Assembly: GCF_035083965.1 (NCBI RefSeq)
Contig: NC_089723.1
Coordinates: 30,259,193 to 30,323,192, forward strand
Direction: 5' to 3'
Length of the DNA stretch: 64,000 bases
Origin: Branchiostoma lanceolatum
Taxonomy: Eukaryota; Chordata; Leptocardii; Amphioxiformes; Branchiostomatidae
A model generated the notes under the pieces. The model saw only the letters and a program-made list of their open reading frames with translations, made no database searches and had not been told where the DNA came from. Position 1 is the first letter of the stretch; each line of letters starts with the position of its first letter. The translations under genes and the position numbers were made by a program. This document shows, piece after piece, positions 46,501 to 59,250 of the stretch.

Positions 46501-49500
46501 TTTGAACTGTCGTCGATGTGTCGTTAAAAGGCAAGTTCTAAGCATATCTTAGATTCTTACCGATGATTGTTCTTGTCATAGTCTTGCTTAAAATTGTACG
46601 AAGTAGATCTATGTGACTGCATCTTAACCGCGGCGTTTTGTTTATTTTTGGCGGCGCCTCAGGGGCACAGTTGTTTCTAACAAGTGTAGTCCTTTGACCA
46701 TGCACCACATTTAGAAATTTGACCATGCTAGGACCGGGTTGGAATGTTTATACCTGAACAGTCGGGGCTGTCCCAGCCGTCTTTACAGGTGCACGTGCAT
46801 GTGGTCGTATCAAGTACTCCACAGTTCTTGCACTGAAGTGGACAATCTGGAAAAAGAACCTTCGACATAATTACTCAGCACAATATAACACGTGATACTT
46901 TTACCGTATTCTCATATTGTAAGAATACTTCGTATCTCAGTCAAGCAATTTTTTCTTGCAATATCACAGTCTACGATGCATGTATTCTATCTATGATGTC
47001 TATATATTTCGTGCCATCTACATAAATACATTCCAAGCTCAAAGTGTCATATCCGATGGGCAATTTGTGAACGGCGTTCTATCACATGATTTGTAGCTAT
47101 AGCCTAGGTTAAAAACGGTTACTATGCTACTATAGACGCTTACCGCAGTTTTGGGCAGGACAGTCAACTGTATACAAACAAAGAAAATGTGTGTTATTTA
47201 TACTGGGTTTAAGACGTCTGAGACATTTGATCAAAGAATGCATATTTGCCTCATAAAAAATATTACTAAAGATGTCTAGTCAATGCCATTCTATGCTTTG
47301 TGTGGTATTTCATGAATTATAGAAATGCTTGTTTATGTATTTCATGCTTTGTGTGGTACATTTATTTCACAAATATAGAAATGCTTGTGTTGTTCTGACA
47401 GACACAAACCCATTATTGAGCTTTTATGACATCCTGCTCTCACTGTTACATTTCGAAATTGCAGTTCTCTACTGATACGTGTTGTGGCGCAGCTGATATG
47501 CTTGTGTTCTTTATTTCAGACACCCTGAACACTCACCGCACAGTCCCTCGTCGCACCATCCCTCCGTGTTGGCGCACTGTGAGCAGGCAGGGCCCTCCAG
47601 GTACGGACGGGTGTTGGCCAGGTTACCTCTGAAGTAACGACGACAATCCAAGCAATATTAGGGCACGAAAATTGGATTTTAAAAGTCAATTTATTCAGTC
47701 ATTTCTATAAATGATTAGTTCAAAGAACGCTATCACAATGTATAGCGACGTCCATGATGCAAAAATATGACTTCGTTGTAATGTGAGAACTCACTGAAAA
47801 TCGTCGCCGGAGTTTTTGTAGGCTCGCGAAACTAAGGAGATCATCGTATGGCATGTTTTTGCACAATTTTAAAATGGTCAAAGTGTGAAGTTATTACACA
47901 AATGTGCTAGACAGTGTTATCAAATGTCACTACAATAGATATTTCAGCATTTTTAACATTTTCATTGTTTGGTCCCTATTATTGCTTTGGTTGCCTTTAA
48001 GGCCAGATTTTTACCGCGAGAGCATCAATGCGGAACTACAAGGACACGGCTAAAGCCTCTGTCACATAATGTTACATCCGTGATATATATATTTTTTTAA
48101 ATTTTTAGTTCAATCATCATTGTGAATTTCTCCTTAAGTTCGTCCAAGTTGTTCGGTCGATGAATTTTCCTGCCTGCGGGACTAACGTTGAACCCGGGTC
48201 AAGCCAACCTTTCCATCCTGCAAGTCTCTGGTTACACCATCTGCCGCCTCACAACCTGTCACTATACAATGTTCCAATAACTACGGGCACACACCAACAC
48301 CAACAAATGCACAGACCACAAACAATACCTCTGTTTGTACGGAGGTAACAAAGGGATGTATAGGAAGCTTACTGTGGTCCGTAGTTGCACACCACGGCGG
48401 CATTCCCGTTGGGACAATGGTAGTACGAGCATCCCACATCAGTCGTACTGGACCACACCACCTACAGGACAAAAGACAGCATCAGAACGTAAAGTATCGC
48501 TGTACACTGTTAACAGTCTATGTGACACGCCTGGATCGTGTTATGCATATAAACTTGGCATACCTCCGCAAAAGTATATCTTATGTATTTACATCTATTA
48601 TTACCGGGAGAAGTGAATAATTTTCATAACACTGAGAATGATTCCTGAAAAAAGGTACTCATTTGTGACTTGCATGTTTTCTGATGCCCTCACCTGGGTG
48701 TAATGTGTGCACATTCCGCCAGGTGGTGGCTCACACCTGGTCTCCTCCCAGTTGTAGAAGTCGATTTCGTCGTACCAGCTCTGAATCACGTCGGTGAAGT
48801 TGATTTTGTGCATGGAACTAAGCCAGATGTTTTGCCCTAAACAAGCAAACATAAGGGGGGAAATAATTCAAACAGAAAATCCTTTGTGTGTCCTTCTTGT
48901 GATGAAATGGCCTACTTAGGGGCTGTTGTGTGCAGTTGTTCTTCCGTAAAGGTAGACAAACTATTTTCTTTTGTATTTTTCTTTGAATGTTTCTTTTCCC
49001 CGTGCGTCTCTTTATGGCAAGTCAAAGATTGATTTATCACGTAATAACTTAATAATTGCTCACAAAAATTTAGCTACTACGATTGTCCCTAATAGCCTAG
49101 TTTTCCTTCTGTGAAGAAATGAAAGGTCTTTGCTCAGTGATCCCTCGAAATCTGTTCCAAAACACAGAATAATCCGAAGGAGAAAACTTTCGACTATACA
49201 AGTAAGCTCGGAATTATGTCATACCTTTCACCACAGTGTAAAAACAATGTCATAACAACAGGAATCGCACCGTTGCTTCAACGTCCGGTGTTCTAATCCT
49301 ACCCATTATGTTTATCGTCTGAAAGCCAACTGTAGGCCTCACCATGGGAATCTGGTAGAGCTAGATACCTACAGTGAGTGGTTGGGCGGGGGACTACCGT
49401 GTAATGGCGCGGTCGCGTTGCCAGTGGAGGTGGAATGTGCTCTTGAGCAGTGTATACACCAATCCGTCAAAACTCACCACTTCGGCAATAAGACCGCCTT

Positions 49501-52500
49501 TCTTCTAAACGTAGCGATTACTGAGCAACCGCACAGCGACCAAAATTGGATTTGTGTGACCCTTCATTTCGTAGTTGGAAAATAATGCAAGATGTAAAAG
49601 TATGATTTAAAAAGAGAATAAAACACACAAAACGTAAAAACAAACTCGTTATTTATCTTTGAAATTCGTTGAGCGATTTGTCAGATCTATGGTACATGGT
49701 CGATTAGTGGTCGCAGTGCGGTCGCAGAGCGGGCGCAATGCGGTCGCAATGCGGTCGCAATGCGATCGCAGCCGCTAGTGGAAAGGGGGTGTATCGATAG
49801 CAACACTACAAATTAAGCAGGATGAAACACGGGGTAGTAGAGATAGTAATAATGATTTTGAAAAAAAAAGGAGGATAGGGATGGACCGATACCTACCTAC
49901 GGAAGTGCCGAAAGTCATGTTGGGGCGCTCGGGAAAGCCGTGCTCGATGGAACAATTCAGCGCCCACTCGTGAGCCTGGTCTGCCAAATCATCATTCCAT
50001 ACCTACGGGGAAACATGTTCAAGAAAAACAAGGGTGCCATTAGAAGGCAAAGAATGTACGTATCGTACGTACGATTTATGTACTATCTACTTAACGGACT
50101 TTCAGAGTGTTTTCATAGATCATAACTCTATAAGGCTATGGTGTAGTTGTAAGTTTTTGTTGTTGCATTTGTTGATACATGTTTATACTGTATGTTTATT
50201 GATTTGTTTCATGTTTCATTGTTTGATCGACATGTGTCAATAAACCATATCGTTACATGTGTACGTGAAAGGGGGAGGAGTCAAAGTTGAAGAGAGGGGG
50301 ATTATGATAAGTCAAGCCTAATGACGGCAAAGTCCACCACGCATGATAATTAAATCAACATCAAACGACCAATCATCATTAAGGAAATTAATGAGGTGCT
50401 ACGCTACGGGACACTGCGACGTTGTCAGCTGTTGTTTTGTTCCCACTATCCAAGGAAAATAATCCCTTAATGACTACCATATCGTTATTCTATAGCGGTG
50501 CCACCGGAAATCGTTATAAATGTGTTAAAGCCGGTGTTATATTCGATTCTGTGGTCTAATCATTCTCAGTTAAAAACTGGTTTGCTGTTATCAAGCAGAA
50601 AAGTAAGAGTGTAGGGATAGGAAAATTATAAACTCAGCAGAGTTGAGCGTTTGCAAATGAAAAAAATGTTTTTTTTAATCAAAAGTATATTTTTTCTGTA
50701 TATAACGTACCTAACTTAAACGACGGGAGGGACACAATATTAATGTTCAAAACATACACATATTTTGGTGTTCCAAATCGGAATTCTACATCAACATTTT
50801 TTATCACACAGTTTTATCACATTTATCAGTTTATCTCTCCCTCCGGTCTTTCCAATATCCGCTACGGTATCTAGATATACTGGAATTGCTAACAGTATGA
50901 TGTTGTTTTACTCAATCAAATCTAACTTATAGATTTCTCAGTTAACGATTTTCGAACTTTAGCTTCGTGTTAAGACTATGCCATTTGTGAATTTAGATAC
51001 TACAATTCCGTACTAAAATACATGCTTGCAATTCGTTTTGTACAAGTACCTAAGAAAAGTTTTTATCCTTATTTAGTGATACTAATCATATGTCTTAATG
51101 ATATTTGAGAAGGAAATTTGTGCCAATACATCCAATCTTTTAATGATTATTATCACAGTAATGAACTGATATAAAAGATAACACAACACTGTTCAATGTG
51201 TTCAAGAGGATTAAATCCCGGACCCATCACAGACATATCAAACACATCTATCCCCATTTTAATTCAATTAAGTGTGAGCCAATGGAAAGAAAAGCCCTCG
51301 CTACCGGGAGCTTTTCGCTTAGACCGTTATCTTCTATCCACTGAACATACTCTGAATCGCCACCGCGCAATGGACAGTAGCAGTTCCCATGGTGTTGTTT
51401 CACCATAGGAACGATCTAAACATGAAAACATATTAGTGAAATTTATATACGACGATTACGAGTTGGTGACTTTATCATATACAATCCTTGCTTTTGTTTC
51501 AATTACATCTCGAGCTCATGTACTAGTATTGACTGGTTCTGCTAGTTCATTCTAGCGAGGCTGAAGAAGAGTGATGGATGTCACTCGAAACGTCCGAAAG
51601 TAAATCTCCGAATCTTATCCATTTGTAGAGATTGAATTATGTTTAGGTATTGTTTACCTGGATGTCTAGCCTAAATCAGGCTATGGGCTAATCCAGCCAC
51701 TGTTCTTTGTAACTGTTATAGCCATTAAAAGCTAAATGTTACTTCGTACAATCAGAATAAACTACGTGAACCAGAATATATGAGTTGGTTACTTCTTTAC
51801 GCTTTGTTCTTCACATGCCAAATATCCTACTTACAACGTCCTGTCATGAAAACAAATGCTTTTTCAAATTAGAAGATTTTGGATAATATAATCACTATAA
51901 AATTATCATCACATTAGCACCGCGTGCATAGCTCTCGCATGTATATTCTAGTCCTATTAAAGATTTTGGACGACATTGGACGTAGCAGCTGCATTATTTA
52001 ACTATGGCACTCACAGCAATAGAAACATGCTATCCAGTCACAATTTTTCATCGGCAAGCTACGCGATGAAACCTGTCCCAAACTGAGTTACCGATTATAG
52101 TCTCGTGTACATTATATGATACCTTTAGAGGTAATGAAATATAAAGTAGTATAAAATACCGTTACTATCTCGATTTATATGAAATATCAACCGAGATAGT
52201 AATCTTAACGTCACAGAGCCGTTTTGGGTGATAGACAGGGTTGTATGTTACTAGTATCTGTTTGCCAACAAAATATACATTCTGACACAAGCTTAACATG
52301 AACAAAGTGCAAAGTTTGACACTCATATGTATTTGCCCAGACATGTTGGAACAGTTTGAATGTCGGGACCTCTAGATCACAGTTATCGGTCAATGGCGCG
52401 TCTAGTACCGGGACTTGCTGACTGGTACGGCCGGGGTTTGTGATTACGTGGCCCCGGGGAACTCAAGTGTTCGTTGTGGTTACCATTGCAGGAAAAATCA

Positions 52501-54474
52501 ACACTATAGATATTCGATGGGGGGAGGGTTATGTGTGCAGTTAGTCATTACCTTCGCCATGACGGTTATGTTTCAGGAACTACATACTCATTGCATCATT
52601 TTTAATGTAGCTTGGTGATATAGCTTATGCAAGACATGACCTCATGTGCATGATTAATGAGAGAATTGTATAGAAAAATAGTGGTAATGGATGGAATATC
52701 AATACTAGCACGTAGGTTAGAAAATGGTGAATGTCACCAGAAATGAATCATGTAAAGTTGGACATTATTTGCATATCTAATGAGAAAAAAATGCTACTAG
52801 CTTCCTGAAGAACAAAACTTTGCTATTTGCAACGAATGTAATTAGGAAAGAGCAGACGATGAATTTATGCTAATAACACACTGCTTTGCATACTTAATAA
52901 GCAACGGTTGAATGACGTCATTGGTAGATGATACTGATTTCATATTCGTGACACATGCAACTCATGTTGAAGTGAGCATTTTCAAGTCATAAATTATGCA
53001 GATTAGGTGATTTCCATAGTTACTGAAATTGCTTGGAAAAGGTATGGGGTCGTCGAACACTTTAATGCATACGGATGCGTAGTGGCTGTATTTCAATCAG
53101 TTGAGTTGGGTGAACTGATTTATTAAAATATCATAGAACATTTGTGCATTCATGGCGACCGCACGTTTTACTAACCACTCCTGCATTGTGAATTACACCC
53201 TTTCTTTTTTCTTCAGTTTTGTAATTTTTGTCTCAGTGACTAATTTTGTTTCGTCTTTGACGACAAAAGCATTTCTGTCACGTTCAATCACGTAGTCGCA
53301 TTGAATTGGACCCGTCAAAACACTACCGAATACGTGATCAACGTGTTGTCTTCATACATTTCCTCTAATAAAAGGGATTCAAAAGAAGGTATACACAACC
53401 CTTAGCTGGATAATCAAAGTCGTACGCGTGATTAACAAGGGACAAACACTCGTGTTGGTAGAAAAAAAGTATAACAGCAACGTGACGAACAATAAAACAT
53501 CTTGCCACAACTTCACATTCACGTGCTTATACATGTGCCTATTATATACATGACGTTTGGCTCTGGTGCTTAGTCAGCAGTGAACGTGTGAACGTGTATA
53601 AACCTGGTGGACAACCACCTGGCGCAGGCAACCACCTCCAGTCACAAGCCACATTAAAATAGTCCTGTCTGTTTTTACATACATGCAGTTACTTTTACCC
53701 CACCCTGTCCTTAGCAACCACCTGTCCTCCGCAACTATTTTTCATCCGTCCCTTGAGAGGTTGTTCAATCTAGGTTTGACGGTATATATGAAGTGCTCTC
53801 CCAGCCTAGGTGTATATCAAACCATTTTTTTAAAGTAATCAAACATAATATCAAATGTAGAAAATGCTTAATTTTCACGTTATAGAAATATGCCCGAGCG
53901 ATGTCACCCGATGGATATATGGATACAGTTCTTACCAGTAGCTGCTGCATTCTTATACAAACCCTACGCCGGCCGCTTGTATGAACAAATACGTTTGTAG
54001 GCTTAGGACTGATCCGCGCTTTCGCCAGTACCTCTAATAAGTCCCGCCGCCTTATTTCTAAGCCAACGTAAGTCCCCCAGATTAAATGACCACAATACGC
54101 GGCTTTGGTCAGAAAAGCTTCGACAAAGGTTTTAAACCAATTGCCTTAAGAATTTACAGAAGCCGTCAAGAAATGAATTCAACACTAATTCCAACTTTGA
54201 AAAATCTCGTCTTCCACACGTTCAACTAACTTGTGGACGTCATGCTACATTTCACAATTTTTTCCCTTTTAAGTATAGAATTTTTTGGGGTTCTTCCAAT
54301 GATACTTGCACTTACCAGTGGAAGCATGTTTGCCGGCGACGGCGGTGCGTTTCTTCGGAGAAAGTTGTGATGTCTTAAGATTTCTTCAGCCTCCTTAGCG
54401 GTCACATTCGTTGCAGCGTCCGCCAAGCCCAGCCCGAGAACACACACGCATACAAAAACTAACACAGCCTTCAT
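43570..54474 (-). CDS. Secreted, probably GPI-anchored CAP-EGF-ShK-EGF-Ly6/uPAR protein
   Basis: Twelve exons: 54316-54474, 49897-50002, 48694-48836, 48373-48461, 47537-47628, 47144-47167 (24 bp), 46754-46846, 46133-46255, 45747-45875, 44973-45169, 44300-44445, 43570-43684. All phases and GT-AG sites agree; 471 residues. Signal peptide MKAVLVFVCVCVLGLG (upstream in-frame ATG at 54522 is less likely). CAP domain about 30-190: VWNDDLADQAHEWALNC, WYDE, HYTQVVW, and VVCNYGPQGN (CAP1/CAP2 signatures). Next come an EGF-like unit (CKNCGVL...CTCTCKDGW), a six-Cys ShK-like unit (WPSPAYC...DYCREMCGHC), a second EGF-like unit (CYNGGYL...CVCPAGFEG), a Thr/Pro linker with TYTGTPAPYTGAP repeats, and an Ly6/uPAR domain (LECFVCSS ... 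YCCSEDKCN). The end is hydrophobic (ALFFCLVLVVFLRL), as in GPI-signal tails. The usual CAP GEN motif reads GQN. Function unknown; CAP and Ly6 proteins are often extracellular ligand or receptor modules. Confidence 0.88.
49490..49792. mobile_element. MITE, GCGGTCGCAATG-rich end
   Basis: Right end carries GCGGTCGCAATGCGGTCGCA repeats and CCGCTAGTGGAAAGGGGG. Internal TGGATTTGTGTGACCC and ATTCGTTGAGCG blocks match the elements at 60876 and 61785. The left end is diverged. Confidence 0.6.
51371..51690 (+). mobile_element. PLE terminal fragment
   Basis: Starts with the dispersed repeat shared with 21478-21600, then the hammerhead core and the common tail AATCTTATCCATTTGTAGAG ... TTACCTGGATGTCTAGCCT. 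Confidence 0.7.
51561..51594 (+). ncRNA. Hammerhead ribozyme motif, intact core
   Basis: CTGAAGA, stem II GAGTGA/TCACTC, loop TGGATG, GAAA, CGTC; same subtype as the pair at 41.7-41.9 kb. Confidence 0.72.
53603..53782. mobile_element. MITE related to 28068-28225
   Basis: Shares GCAACCACCTCCA, CACCCTGTCCT.AGCAACCACCTGTCCT and the end AGGTTTGAC(G/T)GTA. Confidence 0.65.
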
Positions 54475-56194
54475 CTTTTCACCACAAAAATATACAAACT
54501 TGCTAACGTTAACGTTTTTCAAGTAATTTAGATGATACGAAGGCTAGAAGTGACTTTTCTTAAAGATTTGGGATGCAGTTTCTTACGACGTTGCCACACC
54601 AAATAGGCTGACAAACCAACCAACCACCGGCTGATACGTGAGTGGTCTGTTTGGCGTTGTTTGACAAAGTGTTGTGCCAAACTTTTGTAATTATGAAGTG
54701 TCCCGACATGTCAAAGTACGTAAGCTCTATTTGCCGAACAAACAAAGAAATTCTTGACAGAGATGGTCGTTACTAATGTCACCGGTACCCTGTCGAGTTC
54801 GGCACATTACACCTAAGACAGAATCATCGAATATCTATAGAGTATCAATGTGTACGGTTCATGAATGTAAACCTGCACCGTTCAAAAACAAGTGATTCCA
54901 CACATTGTATCACGTTTAGAAATGCATTTTCATTTTTTTTGGCACTTGTAAAATGAAATAAAGTAGCTAGATTCTTATTTTTGAACTCATGTACTCAAGA
55001 ATTGGAAAACAGGTTTTCAGGCCACTGCTATTATATTCATGTATAGTATATACTTGTAAGCTTAGTGATTTAAATCAGCAGTTACAAGTCAATATTTGTT
55101 TTCCAATGGGAATGTCCCTGTACTTCCACTGGTAGCAGCCTCACAGTTGAGCTCCTGGTTCCAATTAGTTGCTAACTGTGATTCCCCAGTTCAAATTCGG
55201 GCCAGGACACCTCGGTTGGGGCTGCACCCGTCTTTCGGAAGGGAAGTAAAATGGGGTTCTCGTGTTCAATGTGGTGTCTCGAGCACGTTTAAGGGGAAGG
55301 GCTAGCAACCCCTCCCTGTAAAAATATACCCTGCTACTGAAACAGCAAGGAAACTTCCTGCCATGTGCCACTGGGCACTACAAGGGTCTGAACTCTGAAC
55401 GAACCAACGTCCTTGGCATTATATCTGTTTGTGAATAAAGAGCAATAAAATGATAACTCCCGTCTATTGTTATGGACAGCTCCATAGCTATTCTGTGATC
55501 CAGAGTATGCTACAGTGCTGTTTCAAGTGTTCGGGGACTTGAATAGGTTCCAAAATGTTTTAAACTCTCATCTATGCAATAAAATACTTTCAACGATACA
55601 AGGGAATGCAAATGGCTGAAGGTGCGAACTGGCCAAGTCACGGGCCAATGAACTGAATAATGATTGGCAAAATGGTAATTGATTCTGAATTAATAAACAA
55701 TTTTATCAAGTTTTTCTATCTTTTGCTGTCATTAAGAAATACATCTGACGAACAATAAATGAACCCCATTGTTTGCTTTTTCAGACAGGAACAGTTACAT
55801 ATACATATTTAATGGACCCTATGTACATTTACGGCCGTGCATTTTATTATGTCCCCGTAAATAGGCCTAGCTGCAATGGAATCGTCCGTGTTGTTGTGAA
55901 TTTCTTTATTAAATCATGCACAGTAACAGCAAACGGTAGTGACAGTGAGGTACAATTTGTTTCGGCTCGAATAGCAAAATGCGGCTTGGATACGGCATTG
56001 TTATGACAGCTTTGCATATCATGGCATCTTGATTCCATGTCATTTACTTCGATCGATGGAGAGTCATTCAAAAACAGAAGCCATGTACTTGTTTATATTA
56101 GAATTCTGATGCTAAACCAATTCATTATCTTTGAAAAACAGTCGATTTGTATGGAATGGCAAACGCATAGTTGCTCGCGCTACATTTGTAAATT
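54475..56194. other. Intergenic, upstream of the CAP/Ly6 gene; includes a SINE-like repeat
   Basis: No TATA box or exon is evident near 54475-54800. About 55150-55400 holds a tRNA-derived SINE-like sequence (AGTTCAAATTC B box, CCCGTCTTTCGGAAGGGAAG body). Confidence 0.5.
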
Positions 56195-56482
56195 CATATT
56201 GGTTGGTTGGTTGGTTGGTTGGTTGGTTGGTTGGTTGGTTGATTGGTTGGTTGGTAGGTTGGTTGGTTGGTTGGTTGGTTGGTTGGTTGATTGGTTGGTA
56301 GGTTGGTAGGTTGGTTGGTTGGTTGATTGGTTGGTAGGTTGGTTGGTTGGTTGGTTGGTTGGTTGGTTGGTTGGTTGGTTGGTTGGTTGGTTGGTAGGTT
56401 GGTTGCTTGGTTGGTTGGCTGGTTGGTTGGTTGGTTGGTTGGTTGGTTGGTTGGTTGGTTGGTTGGTTGGTTGGTTGGTTGC
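56195..56482. repeat. (GGTT)n tetranucleotide array
   Basis: About 72 units with scattered GATT, GGTA and GGCT variants. Gives false WLVGWLVG / TNQPTNQP frames on both strands. Confidence 0.97.
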
Positions 56483-56654
56483 AAATTGCAGAGAGGACAG
56501 AAGAGACACGGGAACTATTATAGGTTTGGATACCAAGGTACGATTGATTCTCTGCTTGCTTGCTTTGTTATTTTAAATCTAGACCCAGGACTTAACTTGA
56601 ATTATTCATGATGGATAGTGGACAATTATGGATTTATGCCTCTTTCTATTCTAA

Positions 56655-56766
56655 ACCAACCAACCAACCAACCAACTAACCAACCAACCAACCAACCAAC
56701 CCACCCACCCACCCACCAACCAACCAACCAACCAACCCACCAACCAACCAACCCACCAACCAACCA
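56655..56766. repeat. (AACC)n tetranucleotide array, inverted relative to 56195-56482
   Basis: About 28 units of CCAA with CCCA variants; complementary to the array 170 bp to the left. Confidence 0.95.
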
Positions 56767-59059
56767 CAAAAACGCGATGGTTTAAACATTTCATAAAAAC
56801 ATGACTGATGATATTCTTTGAGAGAACAGACTAGAATTGTTGATCGAGATAAACCCAGGGACTATAAGTTCAACGCACCTAACAGGTTGTGACATGTCGC
56901 TCGCGCCATGAGAATGGCAACCAAAGTTCTTGCGCATTTCAATAGTTTGGTCGATCAGTAGATCATTAGTATTTTAACACCCGTGCAAATATCCCTTTCA
57001 CCAAAGATCAGAAGTGTTTGGGTGTGTCTGTTTGCATTCATAAGCCACTGTTTTATGACATGCCGATTTGAACACGCAAGGAAATATCTCTGGCATTGGC
57101 AATGGTCCCCTATCCAATGATTTCAATATATTGTCACATTTCATCACTGAAGCTTCACTTTGTTCCATCTAAAGTTGTCAGGACAGGGGACTACGGCATT
57201 GTAGAGTATAGGTGAAGACTCGAAACACTGTGGTTTTGAAAAGAGGTACAGAAATTATATTCGGCAATAACTTTTAGACAGAATATAACAAAATGAGCAC
57301 TAAAGTTTCGTTGTTCACAATGTTAGCATTGCTGAATTGCCTTCGTTATGAAAAAGACCTCAAATTGTTCGATAAAGAGTAATCTATAAAACATTGCTAA
57401 CATTGTTATTGAAATAACCATAGCAACACGGTTATTTGTTTCGCTCAAAATATGTCATTATAGATTAAAGTGCATTGATTTATATCCCAAAGTTGACACT
57501 GGAATGTACATTTACTAAGCCCAATAGTTTTGTGTACGTAAGCATTACATGTAAAGCCCGTATGAAGAGAACGCCCTAGTCACATGGCATGTCTGTTACA
57601 ACTCGTTAACACTCGTGACCCTTCTTGATACGTACATATTTTGTGCATACGACATTATTTGCTAACACATACATCATCTTGTCAAACGAACTTGGCATAT
57701 TTCTATTTCACAACAACGAAATTAACAACAAAATAATGAGACAGTTCATGCACGAACTTCAATCATCTCAATGTTCACATTGTCGGGAAAACTTGGTTTC
57801 ATGACAATTTGCAAGTTTGTAGAAAGCCTAAATAGAACAAACGTTGAAAGCCGGCAAGACATTGATGATCTAATGTTGAACTGTCTAGAAGCATAATATG
57901 ACAATCTATATCCCCTGCATATCCAATATCAAGTAAGATGATATTATATGATATTATAAAGTGTTACGGTACCTTATTTTGTTTCTCTGTATCATAAGCG
58001 TCGATTTAGTTCCCGCTATGAAAAAATTTCCCCTGCACAGGCTTTACGTGAAGAATTTCAAAGTAAATATGACACATATTCAGGACTGTTATACATCAAA
58101 GTATTTGCAGGTTAAGTTGTCTGGTCAGGAATGCGTTTCATCAGTCCCGAAAATCTGCCTTTCATAATATTTATCACATCGGTAAATCGAACGTCAGCGC
58201 TGGTAGGCTGATAAGATAGCGAAGGAATGATATTTGTTTAAATTGTTCATTTGTCTTGGAGGTCACGAAGGGCAGTGTTGTTATGTTGCCATGGAGACGA
58301 GGTCGACATTTTGTCCCAACATGTCATCGCGTGCGTACATGTCAAGGTGGTCATGAATACGACGTGCGTTCAAACAGTTCGCGGCCTCACCAAGATACAA
58401 GAAGCACAACTCAAATTTAGGTGTATAATTATTATTAATATACACCACAACTAAAATCACTACGATTAATGCTACCAAATGTTATATTGAATCTTGTGTG
58501 TATATGCAGAAAGCTATTTTATATTGTAACACCTTATAATGATTGTATATTCATGTATTTTATTAATGTGGCTCTCCTAACATGGAGGAATAAAGAAAGG
58601 AAAGAGAGAGGAAATGAATTAATGATTGTACATTTACAAGCTGAGTCCAGTATACAGGTCATGTTGATAAAGCAGAAGTGCGACATAAATGGTGATGTGG
58701 AAATGTGATATCTTACTAGTGTCAGCCTTTATACTTCATGAGACTTATAATCAAGCCATACTGATTTGATTACATGAATGACATTCTATGAGCACCTCAA
58801 AAACTGATGAAAGAAAAAAACAAGTTGGGCCCAGAAAAAGTTGCATTCATTATGAAATCTAAGCCTCCATGAAGGTTAAACAAATGACTGATCAAAAAGA
58901 ACACGGCACACTAGTACCAAACAATAGATTCTTGATCTTTGTAATAATGTTATTTATATCATCTTCTCTGACTTTGGAAGTGTTCTTCGACATTATTATC
59001 CGTTTTTCCTTTTGCAATTTACGGCGTATATTTACTCATTTTACAGCTTCGTTGTACCA
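56767..59059. other. Intergenic, no gene recognised
   Basis: AT-rich sequence with only short open frames; none has a domain or good splice context. No structured repeat seen. Confidence 0.5.
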
Positions 59060-59250
59060 TGTACAGCATGCGCCAAAAATAGTTACTCGAGCAACTGGAT
59101 AAAATTTCAGACAGCATCCGCTATCTTTTGTGAGTGACTAAGGAAACTGGCAGAACTAGGTTTTATACCAAAACTCGGAGTTTTATCCAGTTGCTTGAGA
59201 AACTTTTTTTTGGCGTATCTTACTACCTGGACGTCTAACCTTCATCAACG
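59060..59250. mobile_element. Decayed PLE terminal inverted pair
   Basis: Left GCGCCAAAAATAGTTACTCG and right complement ending TTTTTTTTGGCGTATCTTACTACCTGG; between them a broken hammerhead (about 59104-59134, minus strand) with GAAATTTT in place of GAAACGTC. Confidence 0.65.

Larger units (their letters stand above)
50003..54315. other. First intron of the CAP/Ly6 gene
   Basis: 4.3 kb without recognised exons. Holds the PLE end at about 51.4-51.7 kb, a MITE at 53.6 kb and otherwise AT-rich sequence. Confidence 0.7.

Noticed and set aside
56180-56611. TNQPTNQP and WLVGWLVG open frames
   Set aside because: Translations of the (GGTT)n array, open in all frames because the unit lacks stops.
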